Positions 42,715 through 50,792 of a stretch of DNA of 64,000 nt are shown piece by piece. The DNA is from Mesobacillus campisalis (GTDB taxonomy: Bacteria > Bacillota > Bacilli > Bacillales > Cytobacillaceae), in contig NZ_LAYY01000007.1 of the NCBI RefSeq assembly GCF_000986785.1, forward strand, positions 158,049 to 222,048. Reading direction: 5' to 3'. The notes beneath the pieces were generated by a model, which saw only the letters and a list, made by a program, of their open reading frames with translations, was not told the DNA's origin and made no database searches. The stretch's first letter is position 1. Every line of letters starts with the position of its first letter. Both the position numbers and the translations under genes were made by a program.

Positions 42715-43032
42715 ATGCCAAGAAAGGCTGCTGCCAAAGAAGAGGAAAGCCAGGGAGGAGAGCAGTCTCCTGAAAAGGAAAATAAAAAGGATGAGATTCA
42801 GCAGTTGCAAGACATGTTAGCAGCAGTCCTCAATTACCTTTCGGATGATGAGGTAGAGGAAATTGACATGGAGTATCTTTTGGACCATACAGAGGGGCTT
42901 CGGGAATTTTGGAATCAACACCTAGAAAAAAACAGGAAAAAAGTTGAGGAAGAAATAAAAAAATCGCTTGGTGATTTGTCGATTGAGGAGCTGGAAAAAA
43001 TCAGGGAGCAAATCAAAGAGAAAAAGGAATAA
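42715..43032 (+). CDS. Small charged coiled-coil protein, 105 residues
   Basis: Not recognised. A Lys/Glu-rich head (about 1-25) followed by helical stretches: IQQLQDMLAAVLNYLSDDEVEEI and a long C-terminal helix VEEEIKKSLGDLSIEELEKIREQI. No cysteine or membrane segment. Strong site GGAAGGAGGGG; shared terminator downstream. Confidence 0.72.
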   Translation: MPRKAAAKEEESQGGEQSPEKENKKDEIQQLQDMLAAVLNYLSDDEVEEIDMEYLLDHTEGLREFWNQHLEKNRKKVEEEIKKSLGDLSIEELEKIREQIKEKKE

Positions 43033-43037
43033 CAGAC

Positions 43038-43069
43038 AAAAGGACTTCAATTGGCTTGAAGTCCTTTTG
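43038..43069. terminator. Shared two-way terminator
   Basis: AAAAGGACTTCAA pairs with TTGAAGTCCTTTT around TTGGC, between convergent genes. Confidence 0.92.
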
Positions 43070-43099
43070 TTTTGGATATTATAGCTTCATTTATGGATA

Positions 43100-44944
43100 T
43101 TACTTTGAACGTTTTTCGCGCAGGTCTTCCAGTGACCAGCCTTCGTATAGTCCAATTGCATCGAATCCTTTCAGGAAGGCGCTGTGCTCTTCACTGCCCT
43201 CATCATAAAGGTCGATGGCAGATTGCAGAATGGCTTCGCGGAATTCAGCAAAGCTTGCATCATAGTGCAGGTAGTCATATGCGCGGTACCAGGTGTCGGC
43301 AACAACCTCGCGGCCCATGCCATATTCCTCTGCAACAAGGTAAGCAGAGTACTGGAGGATTGTACAATTTATATGTACGCCTCCATTGTCCATATTCGAT
43401 GGTAGGTCATAGTACTCATCCATATGCATCGGGTAGCGTCCTTCTCCATCGATGCTGTATGGGAAGTATACGGCGCCAACCTTGAATTTTCCGGGATTCT
43501 CATTGCTTCTTAGAGCCGAGCGTCCGCTCTCAAGCCATGCAGATCCCATGATATCCTCGCCGACTTCCCAGTTCGCATCATCCACAATGGCGGCAAAAGT
43601 ATCCGAATAGGCTTCGTTGACCGCACCGGTTTCGAAACGGTAGCGCAGGCCGCCGTTATAGTGGGTAACTCCGTGCACCATTTCGTGGGCCGTTACATCG
43701 AGGGAGGCAAGCGGGATGAACTGCTTCCCATCGCCATCTCCATATGTCATCATGGCAATGCCATTGCTCCAGAAAGCGTTGTTGTACTCTTTGCCATAAT
43801 GGACACGGGACCGGATTGCCATGCCATTGTCATCCAGAGAATTGCGGCCATGATTTTCAAGGAAGTATTCATATACAATCTTTGAGTTGCTGTGCGCATC
43901 AACGGCCGGACCTTGTCCAACCGCTTCCCAGGAGCTGCTGTCCCCGGAGTAGGCAACATCTTTCCAGGAGGCGTCGTTATTTGAATACAGCCAAATTTGA
44001 TTGGAGGTATTTTTCATATTATAAGTGAAAATCCCCCCCATGCCAGCTGCAGTGGTGTCAGCCAGATAGAAAGTTGAACCTTGGCCGCTGCCAGGAACAT
44101 TTCCATGCGATGTGAGCAGGCTCTTTATTGCCCCCGTTGTGCCCAGTCCAATTCCGCCGGCTGGTTTAAATGAGCCTGCCTTTTCAATGGCTGCCGGGTT
44201 GGGTCCTTGCTCGGATTTCCCCTCTGCAGCATCAAGGTTGATTACGTCACTGAAGAATCCGAGCCCTGTCATGGCATCATACTTGTCAATTACTTCTCCA
44301 GATTGGGCATCTACATACACATACCAGTTCCCTTGCTCTTCACTGTAGAATTCGACATTTACGCGATAAGCTAAATGGTAGTCTCCTTCAAATGGAAAGA
44401 CAACTAATTCAGTTTGTTCAAAGTCGGCTTGCTCAGGTGCTCCCACAGCATTCTTTGCGTCGATGACAGCATCTGCTTCCTTAACCGAAGGAACAGTATT
44501 GATTTCTGCATCTTCCACTTTTGGATCATAGTTTCCGTTTACGCTGGTAATTTCATTGTTTTCGTTGTAATGTACATTGATTTGATTCTTGTCCACAGCA
44601 ACACCGTTGATGGTTTGCTGCAGACGGACATGTGTCTTGCCTGCTTCATCTTTTTCTACTTTTACTTCCTTCAGGTTCTTGACTGGGTACTTCATGTTGA
44701 AAAAGGTTTTATGTTTTTCTAAAAACTGTTTGGCGTTTTGGCTGTTTGCCTTATTTTGTTTTTCGGAAAGTTTACCTGCAACAAATGCAGGCTGTCCCTG
44801 CTTGGCCTCGCCGATGACGCGGACCTTTCCATTGCTCAAGCTATTAAACTCCTGCAAAGAGTTTCCTTCTGCAAAGGCTGCTCCGGAAAACGAACTGCCT
44901 AGCAAAAGGGAAGACAATACTAATCCCCCTAGTTTTTTCTTCAA
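43100..44944 (-). CDS. npr: Secreted thermolysin-family (M4) neutral protease
   Basis: 614 residues: signal peptide (1-25), FTP and PepSY-type propeptide (to about 300), mature M4 domain. Zinc motif in VTAHEMVHGVTHY (about 416-425), third ligand Glu in GAVNEAYSDTFA, catalytic His in DNGGVHINC. One odd point: VHINCTILQYSAY has a Cys where Ser is usual (HINSGI). A zinc endopeptidase for extracellular protein digestion, activated by removal of the propeptide. TTG start behind AAGGGGG. An inverted repeat lies 25 bases upstream. Confidence 0.93.
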   Translation of the reverse strand: MKKKLGGLVLSSLLLGSSFSGAAFAEGNSLQEFNSLSNGKVRVIGEAKQGQPAFVAGKLSEKQNKANSQNAKQFLEKHKTFFNMKYPVKNLKEVKVEKDEAGKTHVRLQQTINGVAVDKNQINVHYNENNEITSVNGNYDPKVEDAEINTVPSVKEADAVIDAKNAVGAPEQADFEQTELVVFPFEGDYHLAYRVNVEFYSEEQGNWYVYVDAQSGEVIDKYDAMTGLGFFSDVINLDAAEGKSEQGPNPAAIEKAGSFKPAGGIGLGTTGAIKSLLTSHGNVPGSGQGSTFYLADTTAAGMGGIFTYNMKNTSNQIWLYSNNDASWKDVAYSGDSSSWEAVGQGPAVDAHSNSKIVYEYFLENHGRNSLDDNGMAIRSRVHYGKEYNNAFWSNGIAMMTYGDGDGKQFIPLASLDVTAHEMVHGVTHYNGGLRYRFETGAVNEAYSDTFAAIVDDANWEVGEDIMGSAWLESGRSALRSNENPGKFKVGAVYFPYSIDGEGRYPMHMDEYYDLPSNMDNGGVHINCTILQYSAYLVAEEYGMGREVVADTWYRAYDYLHYDASFAEFREAILQSAIDLYDEGSEEHSAFLKGFDAIGLYEGWSLEDLREKRSK

Positions 44945-44968
44945 CTTGCATCCCCCTTAATACAATTA

Positions 44969-44987
44969 TTGAAACCGGTAATTTCAA
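44969..44987. promoter_or_regulatory. Inverted repeat upstream of the M4 protease
   Basis: TTGAAA (44969-44974) and TTTCAA (44982-44987) around CCGGTAA. Its closeness to the start suggests a regulator site; no named consensus fits. Confidence 0.35.
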
Positions 44988-45090
44988 AAGTCGAAATATA
45001 CGGTGTACAAGGTTAGAATACTGGAAGAAAGAGTAAATTATCAACTTAATATTCAGTCAATTAAACAGGGACACATGTTCCGTTTTGAGT

Positions 45091-45132
45091 CATTCGATGC
45101 ACTTCTCAAGGGAAGTGAATGGGTCTTTTTTT
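45091..45132 (+). terminator. Hairpin with T tract, orphan
   Basis: CATTC and CACTTC (45091-45106) pair with GAAGTG and AATG (45112-45121), then GGGTC and seven T. No gene ends just before it on this strand. Confidence 0.45.
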
Positions 45133-45296
45133 CTATAATCGTTTTTATCTATATCTTTAAACATTGTCACAATACCATTCGATATGTAAGGTCTTATGAA
45201 CCTAAAAACTTTTCGGTTTGTCGAATTTTGCAAAAATTAGTCACATAAATGAGAGGAAAGTCTTGGGGCAGGAAAAGGAAACCCATCGCCGATTTT

Positions 45297-45485
45297 TCAA
45301 CAGAGTTTCTTGGCAGAAAGTTTCGCTGAAACAAAAAGTGAGCACGGCTTTGTGCTCACTTTTTTCCATTCTACAATGAATAAGAAAGTGTCCATCGAAG
45401 TACAGAGAAGAACCTGCGCAAATAGTAAAATAACTTCCTGATTGACGTAACAATTTCCCTTATAGAAGTATATTTCTCCATTCAT
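45297..45485 (-). CDS. Possible 62-residue hypothetical protein
   Basis: ATG 45485 follows GAGGAGG at a short spacing of four bases. The first 38 residues look protein-like (GEIYFYKGNCYVNQEVILLFAQVLL...). The frame then runs through a strong terminator palindrome, which argues against the full length being real. It may be a chance frame or a broken gene. Confidence 0.3.
   Translation of the reverse strand: MNGEIYFYKGNCYVNQEVILLFAQVLLCTSMDTFLFIVEWKKVSTKPCSLFVSAKLSAKKLC
45333..45366. terminator. Strong palindromic terminator, no clear owner
   Basis: AAAAAGTGAGCAC pairs with GTGCTCACTTTTT around a short loop; T tracts on both strands. Confidence 0.8.
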
Positions 45486-45685
45486 TATACCTCCTCATTG
45501 CAGTTGGAATGGGTGTAGCTACACCATTGTTAGTTTGCTGCGTGTGGAGTTGTTTCATTCACTTTTGATAAAGAATAAACGCATACCCACTCAGGAATAC
45601 TTCCAAATGTTGTTTGTTTCTGCTAATTAAAGGATAATTTAGTAAAGATTTGTGAGAAATTGACTTATCTGAAAGGAGAATACTT

Positions 45686-46870
45686 ATGGATCCTGATAGA
45701 AGGTTATTTTCCAAGGAATTCACACGAAATCCTTACCCAGCCTATTCGAAATTGAGGGAGACCGACCCTATTCACAGAATAAGGTTCCCGGATGGGCAGG
45801 AAGGCTGGCTCATTACGCAATATGAGGATGCTGTCGAGGCTTTGAAGGATCCGAGAATTATCAAGGATGCGTCCAAGCTATACGGTGGAAGCAGGGAGTA
45901 TCAAAGTGTATTTATGAATAATATGCTCTTTTCCGACCCGCCTGACCATAAACGCCTTCGCGGGCTTGTTCAAAAGGCGTTCACTCCCCATATGATTGCA
46001 GGAATGAGAGGAAGGATCCAGGAGATCGCCGACGAACTCCTTAATGAGGCAGCAGGAAAGAATAAGTTCGATTTGATTAATGGTTTTGCGTTTCCACTTC
46101 CAATCATCGTCATCTGTGAAATTCTGGGAGTTCCCTCAGAGGATCGTGATAAATTTCGGCTTTGGTCCAATACGTTGATTGAAGGTTCGAACAGCGAGTA
46201 TGCACCTCAAATGTTTCTGCACATGAATGACTTTATCCAATACCTGAGTTTATGGTTTGAAAAAGTCCGTCTTCATCCTGGCCTTGATTTAATCAGCCAG
46301 CTGATTCAGGCTGAGGATGGAGGGGACCAGCTTACAGAAAGGGAATTGTACGGCGTGGTCACCTTGCTTATCATTGCCGGCCATGAAACGACAGTAAACC
46401 TGATTGGAAATACTGTACTTGCCCTTTTAGAGCACCCAGAGCAGCTTAAGCTGCTTGAAAAACAGCCGGAACTAATCCAAAATGCGATAGAAGAAGCCCT
46501 TCGCTACAACGGCCCTGTGGAGTTCAGTACTTCCAGGTGGGCAGGCGAGAACATGGAGTTTAAAGGAGTCCCTTTTCGAAAAGGGGACCTGGTTATTGTC
46601 TCCTTGAATTCCGCCAACCACGATCCAAAACAATTCAAGGATCCGGAAGTTTTCGAAATCACCCGGGACAAAAGCCCGCATCTGGCCTTTGGAAAAGGAA
46701 TTCACCATTGTCTTGGTGCCCCGCTCGCCAGACTTGAAGGCGAAATTGCGATTAGCAGCCTGATTGAGAGGTTCCCTGAAATGAGGCTCGCTGTGGGCAA
46801 AGACGAGCTAGTATGGAGGCCAGGGATGATTGTGAGAGGTGTAAAAGAGCTGCCGCTTCTATTGAAATAA
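45686..46870 (+). CDS. Cytochrome P450 (CYP107/CYP109-like, soluble class I)
   Basis: 394 residues, cytoplasmic. I-helix LLIIAGHETTVNL (T235 or 236), ExxR at E270-R273, heme loop FGKGIHHCLGAPLARLE with ligand Cys342. NMLFSDPPDHKRLRGLVQKAFTP is the usual bacterial B-C segment. It needs separate ferredoxin or flavodoxin and a reductase, none of which is adjacent. Substrate unknown. AAAGGAG precedes ATG. It is unrelated in type to the CYP102-like fusion at the start of the window. Confidence 0.93.
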   Translation: MDPDRRLFSKEFTRNPYPAYSKLRETDPIHRIRFPDGQEGWLITQYEDAVEALKDPRIIKDASKLYGGSREYQSVFMNNMLFSDPPDHKRLRGLVQKAFTPHMIAGMRGRIQEIADELLNEAAGKNKFDLINGFAFPLPIIVICEILGVPSEDRDKFRLWSNTLIEGSNSEYAPQMFLHMNDFIQYLSLWFEKVRLHPGLDLISQLIQAEDGGDQLTERELYGVVTLLIIAGHETTVNLIGNTVLALLEHPEQLKLLEKQPELIQNAIEEALRYNGPVEFSTSRWAGENMEFKGVPFRKGDLVIVSLNSANHDPKQFKDPEVFEITRDKSPHLAFGKGIHHCLGAPLARLEGEIAISSLIERFPEMRLAVGKDELVWRPGMIVRGVKELPLLLK

Positions 46871-46915
46871 AAGATTTAATACCTCCCATGAAGGTCCGGG
46901 TTTTTTTATAAAGGG

Positions 46916-46937
46916 AAGGGACAGGAACCTGCCCCTT
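46916..46937 (-). terminator. Terminator of the 51-residue minus-strand gene
   Basis: Minus strand AAGGGGCAGG pairs with CCTGTCCCTT (one mismatch), followed by a CT-rich, T-containing stretch. Confidence 0.6.
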
Positions 46938-46944
46938 CTCTTTG

Positions 46945-47100
46945 CTACTTTTTATTGGCTTGGCGGCCGCTTTTTTTCTGGCTTTGAGACTTGGAGTTGC
47001 CGATTTGAAAATCGTTCCCCAGCTCAACATCATTGCGGTTGTCCTGGCGCTCATGCTGTTCCCTTGTTTGATTTTTATTTTGTCTGCCTTGTTTGCTCAT
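46945..47100 (-). CDS. Small hydrophilic protein, 51 residues
   Basis: Not recognised. Rich in Gln, Asn, Lys and Arg (MSKQGRQNKNQTREQHER..., ending SGRQANKK), like small sporulation proteins in make-up but without a known SASP motif. ATG 47100 has GGGTGAG four to five bases upstream, and a hairpin terminator follows the stop. The composition, start signal and terminator together favour a real gene over the hydrophobic frame on the opposite strand, which has no ribosome site. Confidence 0.6.
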   Translation of the reverse strand: MSKQGRQNKNQTREQHERQDNRNDVELGNDFQIGNSKSQSQKKSGRQANKK

Positions 47101-47137
47101 ACTTCTCACCCGCTTTCCTATAACATTATTTTTAATA

Positions 47138-47169
47138 TGTACAAGTTAAGAGGATTTTCTCTGTACAAG
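47138..47169. promoter_or_regulatory. Direct repeat TGTACAAG before the nitronate monooxygenase gene
   Basis: TGTACAAG occurs at 47138-47145 and 47162-47169, 24 bases apart start to start; TGTACA is itself a palindrome. Two sites on nearly the same helix face suggest a regulator dimer pair, unproven. Confidence 0.35.
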
Positions 47170-47216
47170 AAAGAAAAGTATAGATGTGACTGCTAAAAAG
47201 GATGTGGGAAACTTTT

Positions 47217-48302
47217 ATGCTGCAAAATAAATTGACAACCCTTTTGGGAATAAATTACCCAATCATTCAGGCTCCTATGGCAGGAGGGATTACTGTCTCA
47301 AAATTGGTATCAGAGGTTTCCCACCACGGTGGACTTGGGATGATTGGTGCTGGATATATGACCCCTGACCAGCTGCGAGAGCAAATAAAGGAAATACGGA
47401 AATTAACAACCAGTCCTTTTGGGGTTAATTTGTTTGTTCCAAATGATTTTTCTCTAGATGAAAATCAACTTCATAAAGCACATGATATCTTGCAGCCATT
47501 TCGTGCAAAACTAAATTTAGCCCTTAATGATCAAATCGAAATTCCCGATGATAAGCTCCTCGCAGAGTCTTTTCATAACCAAATAAGCGTAATTATTGAA
47601 GAGAAGGTTCCTGTTTGTTCCTTTACGTTTGGAATCCCCTCTAGCAAAGTGATATCTTTATTGAAGCAAAATGATACCAAATTGATAGCAACTGCTACAA
47701 CTGTTGAGGAAGCTGAAGAAATCGAAAAAAGCGGTTTTGATATGGTGGTGGTACAAGGGAGTGAAGCAGGCGGCCATCGGGGCAATTTCATCAGGGAGGA
47801 TGAGGGAAGTTTAGTTGGATTGATGTCCCTTATTCCTCAGGCAGCTGATTGTGTGAACATTCCGGTCATCGCAGCTGGAGGTATAATGGATGGGCGAGGA
47901 CTGATAGCGTCCTTATGCCTGGGAGCCGCGGGTGTCCAAATGGGAACCGCCTTTTTAACCTGTGTAGAAAGTGGAGCCCATAGAGTTTATAAAGAAGCAA
48001 TTTTGGATGCATCCGAGGACCAAACCGTTCTGACCAGGTCTTTTTCGGGAAAGATGGCAAGGGGAATTGAAAATAGGTATATAAGAGAATTGAGGGAGTA
48101 TGAGGGAGTTTTCCCGGGTTTCCCAGTTCAGAACGCTCTGACACAGGAGATTCGAAAAGCTTCTTCGGCACAAAACAATCCAGAATATATGTCCCTTTGG
48201 TCCGGGCAAAGCCCAAGGCTGGCAAAAAATCAAAATGTTGGGGCCTTAATGGAAAATATAATGGAAGAAGCATTGAAGATAAAAAGCAAATTTTATTGTT
48301 AG
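47217..48302 (+). CDS. Nitronate monooxygenase (2-nitropropane dioxygenase family)
   Basis: 361 residues, FMN TIM barrel. Typical signals: GINYPIIQAPMAGGI near the start, GGLGMIGAGYMTP, VVVQGSEAGGHRGNF and PVIAAGGIMDGRGLIASLCLGAAGVQMGTAFL. It oxidises nitronates such as propionate-3-nitronate, protecting against these toxins. ATG 47217 aligns with the usual N-terminus; the frame reaches 47202 but the upstream ATG overlaps its only possible site. Single gene with a repeated motif upstream. Confidence 0.9.
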   Translation: MLQNKLTTLLGINYPIIQAPMAGGITVSKLVSEVSHHGGLGMIGAGYMTPDQLREQIKEIRKLTTSPFGVNLFVPNDFSLDENQLHKAHDILQPFRAKLNLALNDQIEIPDDKLLAESFHNQISVIIEEKVPVCSFTFGIPSSKVISLLKQNDTKLIATATTVEEAEEIEKSGFDMVVVQGSEAGGHRGNFIREDEGSLVGLMSLIPQAADCVNIPVIAAGGIMDGRGLIASLCLGAAGVQMGTAFLTCVESGAHRVYKEAILDASEDQTVLTRSFSGKMARGIENRYIRELREYEGVFPGFPVQNALTQEIRKASSAQNNPEYMSLWSGQSPRLAKNQNVGALMENIMEEALKIKSKFYC

Positions 48303-48347
48303 AAAAATAGCTCCTTTTGAAATAAGAAAGAAACGGAGGCTGTAAAC

Positions 48348-48872
48348 ATGGGAGAAGCAAAAAAGGAAAGCTGGGAATGGATCAAAGCGATCATGGCTGC
48401 TGTAGCCATCGCGTTTGTGGTACGTACGTTTTTTCTCACCCCTATTGTGGTACAGGGGGATTCTATGATGCCCACATTAGAAAATCAGGAGCGGATGATA
48501 GTTACGAAGATAGGTGAACCTAAAAGGTTTGATATTGTTGTATTTCATGCGAATGAAGAAAATGACTACATCAAAAGAGTCATCGGCCTTCCGGGTGATC
48601 ACCTGGAATACAAAGACGATGTTTTATACGTCAACGGTAAACCATATGAAGAAAAGTACCTGAAAAAATATAAGGAAGAGAATTCCTTTGGCGGACCGCT
48701 AACAGGGGACTTTAGTGCCGATGTCCCGGAAGGAATGATTTTTGTAATGGGAGACAATAGAAGGAACAGCACTGACAGCCGCCATATAGGCCCAGTGAAG
48801 GTTGAAGAAATAATAGGATCTACCAAGGTGATTTTTTGGCCGGTGAATAAAATGGAGATACTGGCGGAATAG
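48348..48872 (+). CDS. sipS: Type I signal peptidase
   Basis: 174 residues, one N-terminal membrane helix (about 12-30). Catalytic Ser39 in VQGDSMMPTL and Lys76 in DYIKRVIGLPGD, plus box E GDNRRNSTDSRHIG. It releases exported proteins from their signal peptides at the outer membrane face. Bacillus has several such enzymes; which paralogue this is cannot be told. GGAGG before ATG. Confidence 0.95.
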   Translation: MGEAKKESWEWIKAIMAAVAIAFVVRTFFLTPIVVQGDSMMPTLENQERMIVTKIGEPKRFDIVVFHANEENDYIKRVIGLPGDHLEYKDDVLYVNGKPYEEKYLKKYKEENSFGGPLTGDFSADVPEGMIFVMGDNRRNSTDSRHIGPVKVEEIIGSTKVIFWPVNKMEILAE

Positions 48873-48946
48873 CTTTCTAAAACGAGTACTTTTTCACTTC
48901 CTGTTTTGTCGGACCTGGTGAGAACCAGTCATATTGTTTCGTAAGG

Positions 48947-48975
48947 AAAAGCCTCCAGATGTGGGGGCTTTTTAT
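48947..48975 (+). terminator. Terminator of the signal peptidase gene
   Basis: AAAAGCCTCC pairs with GGGGGCTTTT around a short loop, followed by T residues. Confidence 0.82.
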
Positions 48976-49010
48976 CAGCTTAACAAATATAGACAAAACA
49001 AAAACCCCTG

Positions 49011-49253
49011 TTAATGTACAAGAGGTTTTAAATGGCTGTTATTTATGGTTCTTTCAATTGCGGTCATGGCTGTTTCAATATCCTCATATGTCTCAGTGAG
49101 CTGCGATTCAAGGTGGAATACCTTATATGAATTGTTAAAGCAGCATACGGTGACTTGAGGAATTTGAAATTTGTTATTGAAAGTCAGGGTAATTTGGCTG
49201 TTCTGATATTGTTTTAAGGTTTGTAACATCGTTTTGGTGTAATTAGAAGACAT
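49011..49253 (-). CDS. Small hypothetical protein, 80 residues
   Basis: Not recognised. Beta-rich with two adjacent Cys (TVCCFNNSYKVFHL) and a C-terminal helix YEDIETAMTAIERTI. Polar, no membrane segment. GGAGAGGATAG precedes ATG 49253, a solid start signal. Confidence 0.7.
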   Translation of the reverse strand: MSSNYTKTMLQTLKQYQNSQITLTFNNKFQIPQVTVCCFNNSYKVFHLESQLTETYEDIETAMTAIERTINNSHLKPLVH

Positions 49254-49473
49254 GTTCTATCCTCTCCCTTCCAATACCGTAGGAGGGTGACTAAGAAAAG
49301 TCTCGTAGTTCCTAGTATTTATTACCTTACCCTAACCCTAACATATATTGGAATGGATGTATAGGGAAGTTTTTGTCGAAATTTTCAGTATATTATAGAA
49401 CGCTGTCCCCATACGTAATAATGAATTGAAAATGGTCCAATAACTAATTTTTTTGCGTGTCATTTAGCCATAT

Positions 49474-49683
49474 TTAAGGCAAGCTATTCATACCTTGCAC
49501 CTCTTCAATGGCTCTGATTCCAGACAGGCGGATTTGGTGAATAGTTTGAGTATCATCTTTTAACCCAAGAATCTGTTCTTGGAGATTCAGGCTATAAATT
49601 CGGCCTTGGCGAACTAGTATGGCACCTTGATGGTCATATGAGATGGTAAGCGCTGAATTGCGAACGAGCTTTTTTAAAAACAT
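49474..49683 (-). CDS. Small hypothetical protein, 69 residues
   Basis: Not recognised. A basic start (FLKKLVRNSA), then a beta-rich stretch (ILVRQGRIYSLNLQEQILG). GGAAGGGAG lies before ATG 49683. Same strand as the 80-residue gene but 220 bases apart, so probably a separate unit. Confidence 0.65.
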   Translation of the reverse strand: MFLKKLVRNSALTISYDHQGAILVRQGRIYSLNLQEQILGLKDDTQTIHQIRLSGIRAIEEVQGMNSLP

Positions 49684-49892
49684 ATAGAACTCCCTTCCTT
49701 TTTGCAGTTCTTTATCTATTTCATTTTAATGGGGAATCATGAAGGCAGGATTAAGGAGTTGTTCTGAAATGGTAAAAGTTCAACCATCTTCCGGTAAGTC
49801 GATATTTGCGAAATGTTTACATAGGACAAATCCATAGTCAATACCCTCCAGTTACACAAAAAACGTATCTTATATGGATGGAGAGGAAGAAG

Positions 49893-50747
49893 ATGAAAGG
49901 AAGATGGTTCGCCGCCGTCGCAGCCCTTGCAATCAGTCTCAGCATGACGGCAGGAGGTGAGGATGTGTTGGCAGGAGACAAACATAGGGACGTCGTGATT
50001 GTCTCGCACCGAGGAGCTTCAGGACATGCACCCGAACATACACTGGTTTCCTATGAACTGGGCACTAAAATGCATGGAGACTATATTGAAATCGATTTGC
50101 AAATGACAAAAGACGGCCATTTGATCGCCATGCATGATATGAGAGTTGACAGGACGACGAATGGTACCGGTTTGGTAAAGGAAGCAACCCTGTCCGAAAT
50201 TAAGAAGCTGGATGGAGGCAGCTGGTTCAATGGAAAATATCCGCAGTTTGCCAAGCCGGAATATGCAGGCTTAAAAGTTCCTACGCTTGAAGAGGTGTTT
50301 CAAAAGTTCGGAAAGAATCGTAGCTACTATATTGAAACCAAATCGCCAAACGTTTATCCTGGCATGGAAAACGAACTGCTGCGCCTTGTCAATCATTATC
50401 AAATCAATAAGAACAAGCTTCTCGTCCAATCCTTCAGCTCGGACAGCCTGAAAACAATGCACGATCTTGATCCATCCATCAAGCTTGTCCAATTACTGTC
50501 GTATCGGTCGAATGCAGTCATTTCCCAAGCGGAGATTGAAGAAGTTAAAACGTATGCTACTGGTCTTGGAGCTAATCAAGCTTATCTGAATGAGGAGTAT
50601 GTCAAGCAAGTGACTGCCAGCGGACTTGAACTGCACGTCTATACGGTCAATGACAAAGCAAGAATGCAGCAGCTGATAGATTGGGGAGTCACCGGAATGT
50701 TTACCAATTTCCCAGACCTTCTTCATAAGGTAATGAAAGAGATATGA
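49893..50747 (+). CDS. glpQ: Secreted glycerophosphodiester phosphodiesterase (GlpQ-like)
   Basis: 284 residues with a signal peptide (about 1-27). GDPD motifs: VSHRGASGHAPEHT (His39, Arg40), EIDLQMTKDGHLIAMHD with metal Glu/Asp, and a late YTVNDKARMQQLIDWGVTGMFTNFPD. It splits glycerophosphodiesters or teichoic-acid glycerol phosphate outside the cell, supplying glycerol-3-phosphate. ATG 49893 follows GGAGAGG; the frame upstream has no site. Confidence 0.92.
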   Translation: MKGRWFAAVAALAISLSMTAGGEDVLAGDKHRDVVIVSHRGASGHAPEHTLVSYELGTKMHGDYIEIDLQMTKDGHLIAMHDMRVDRTTNGTGLVKEATLSEIKKLDGGSWFNGKYPQFAKPEYAGLKVPTLEEVFQKFGKNRSYYIETKSPNVYPGMENELLRLVNHYQINKNKLLVQSFSSDSLKTMHDLDPSIKLVQLLSYRSNAVISQAEIEEVKTYATGLGANQAYLNEEYVKQVTASGLELHVYTVNDKARMQQLIDWGVTGMFTNFPDLLHKVMKEI

Positions 50748-50792
50748 CAGGTACATAGATCGGGAACTACATATAAAGAAAGGGGCTGGACC

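Larger units (their letters stand above)
44945..45685. other. Gene-poor 740-bp stretch with two hairpins
   Basis: Contains an inverted repeat TTGAAA/TTTCAA (44969-44987), a hairpin with seven T (45091-45132) resembling the end of a small plus-strand RNA, a strong palindromic terminator (45333-45366) and a minus-strand frame with a good ribosome site (45297-45485). No convincing protein gene was identified. Confidence 0.6.

Noticed and set aside
46942..47196. Hydrophobic plus-strand frame of 84 residues
   Set aside because: No ribosome site; the opposite strand has a gene with better signals.
49325..49345. Telomere-like ACCCTAACCCTAAC
   Set aside because: Two units only, chance occurrence in an AT-rich gap.
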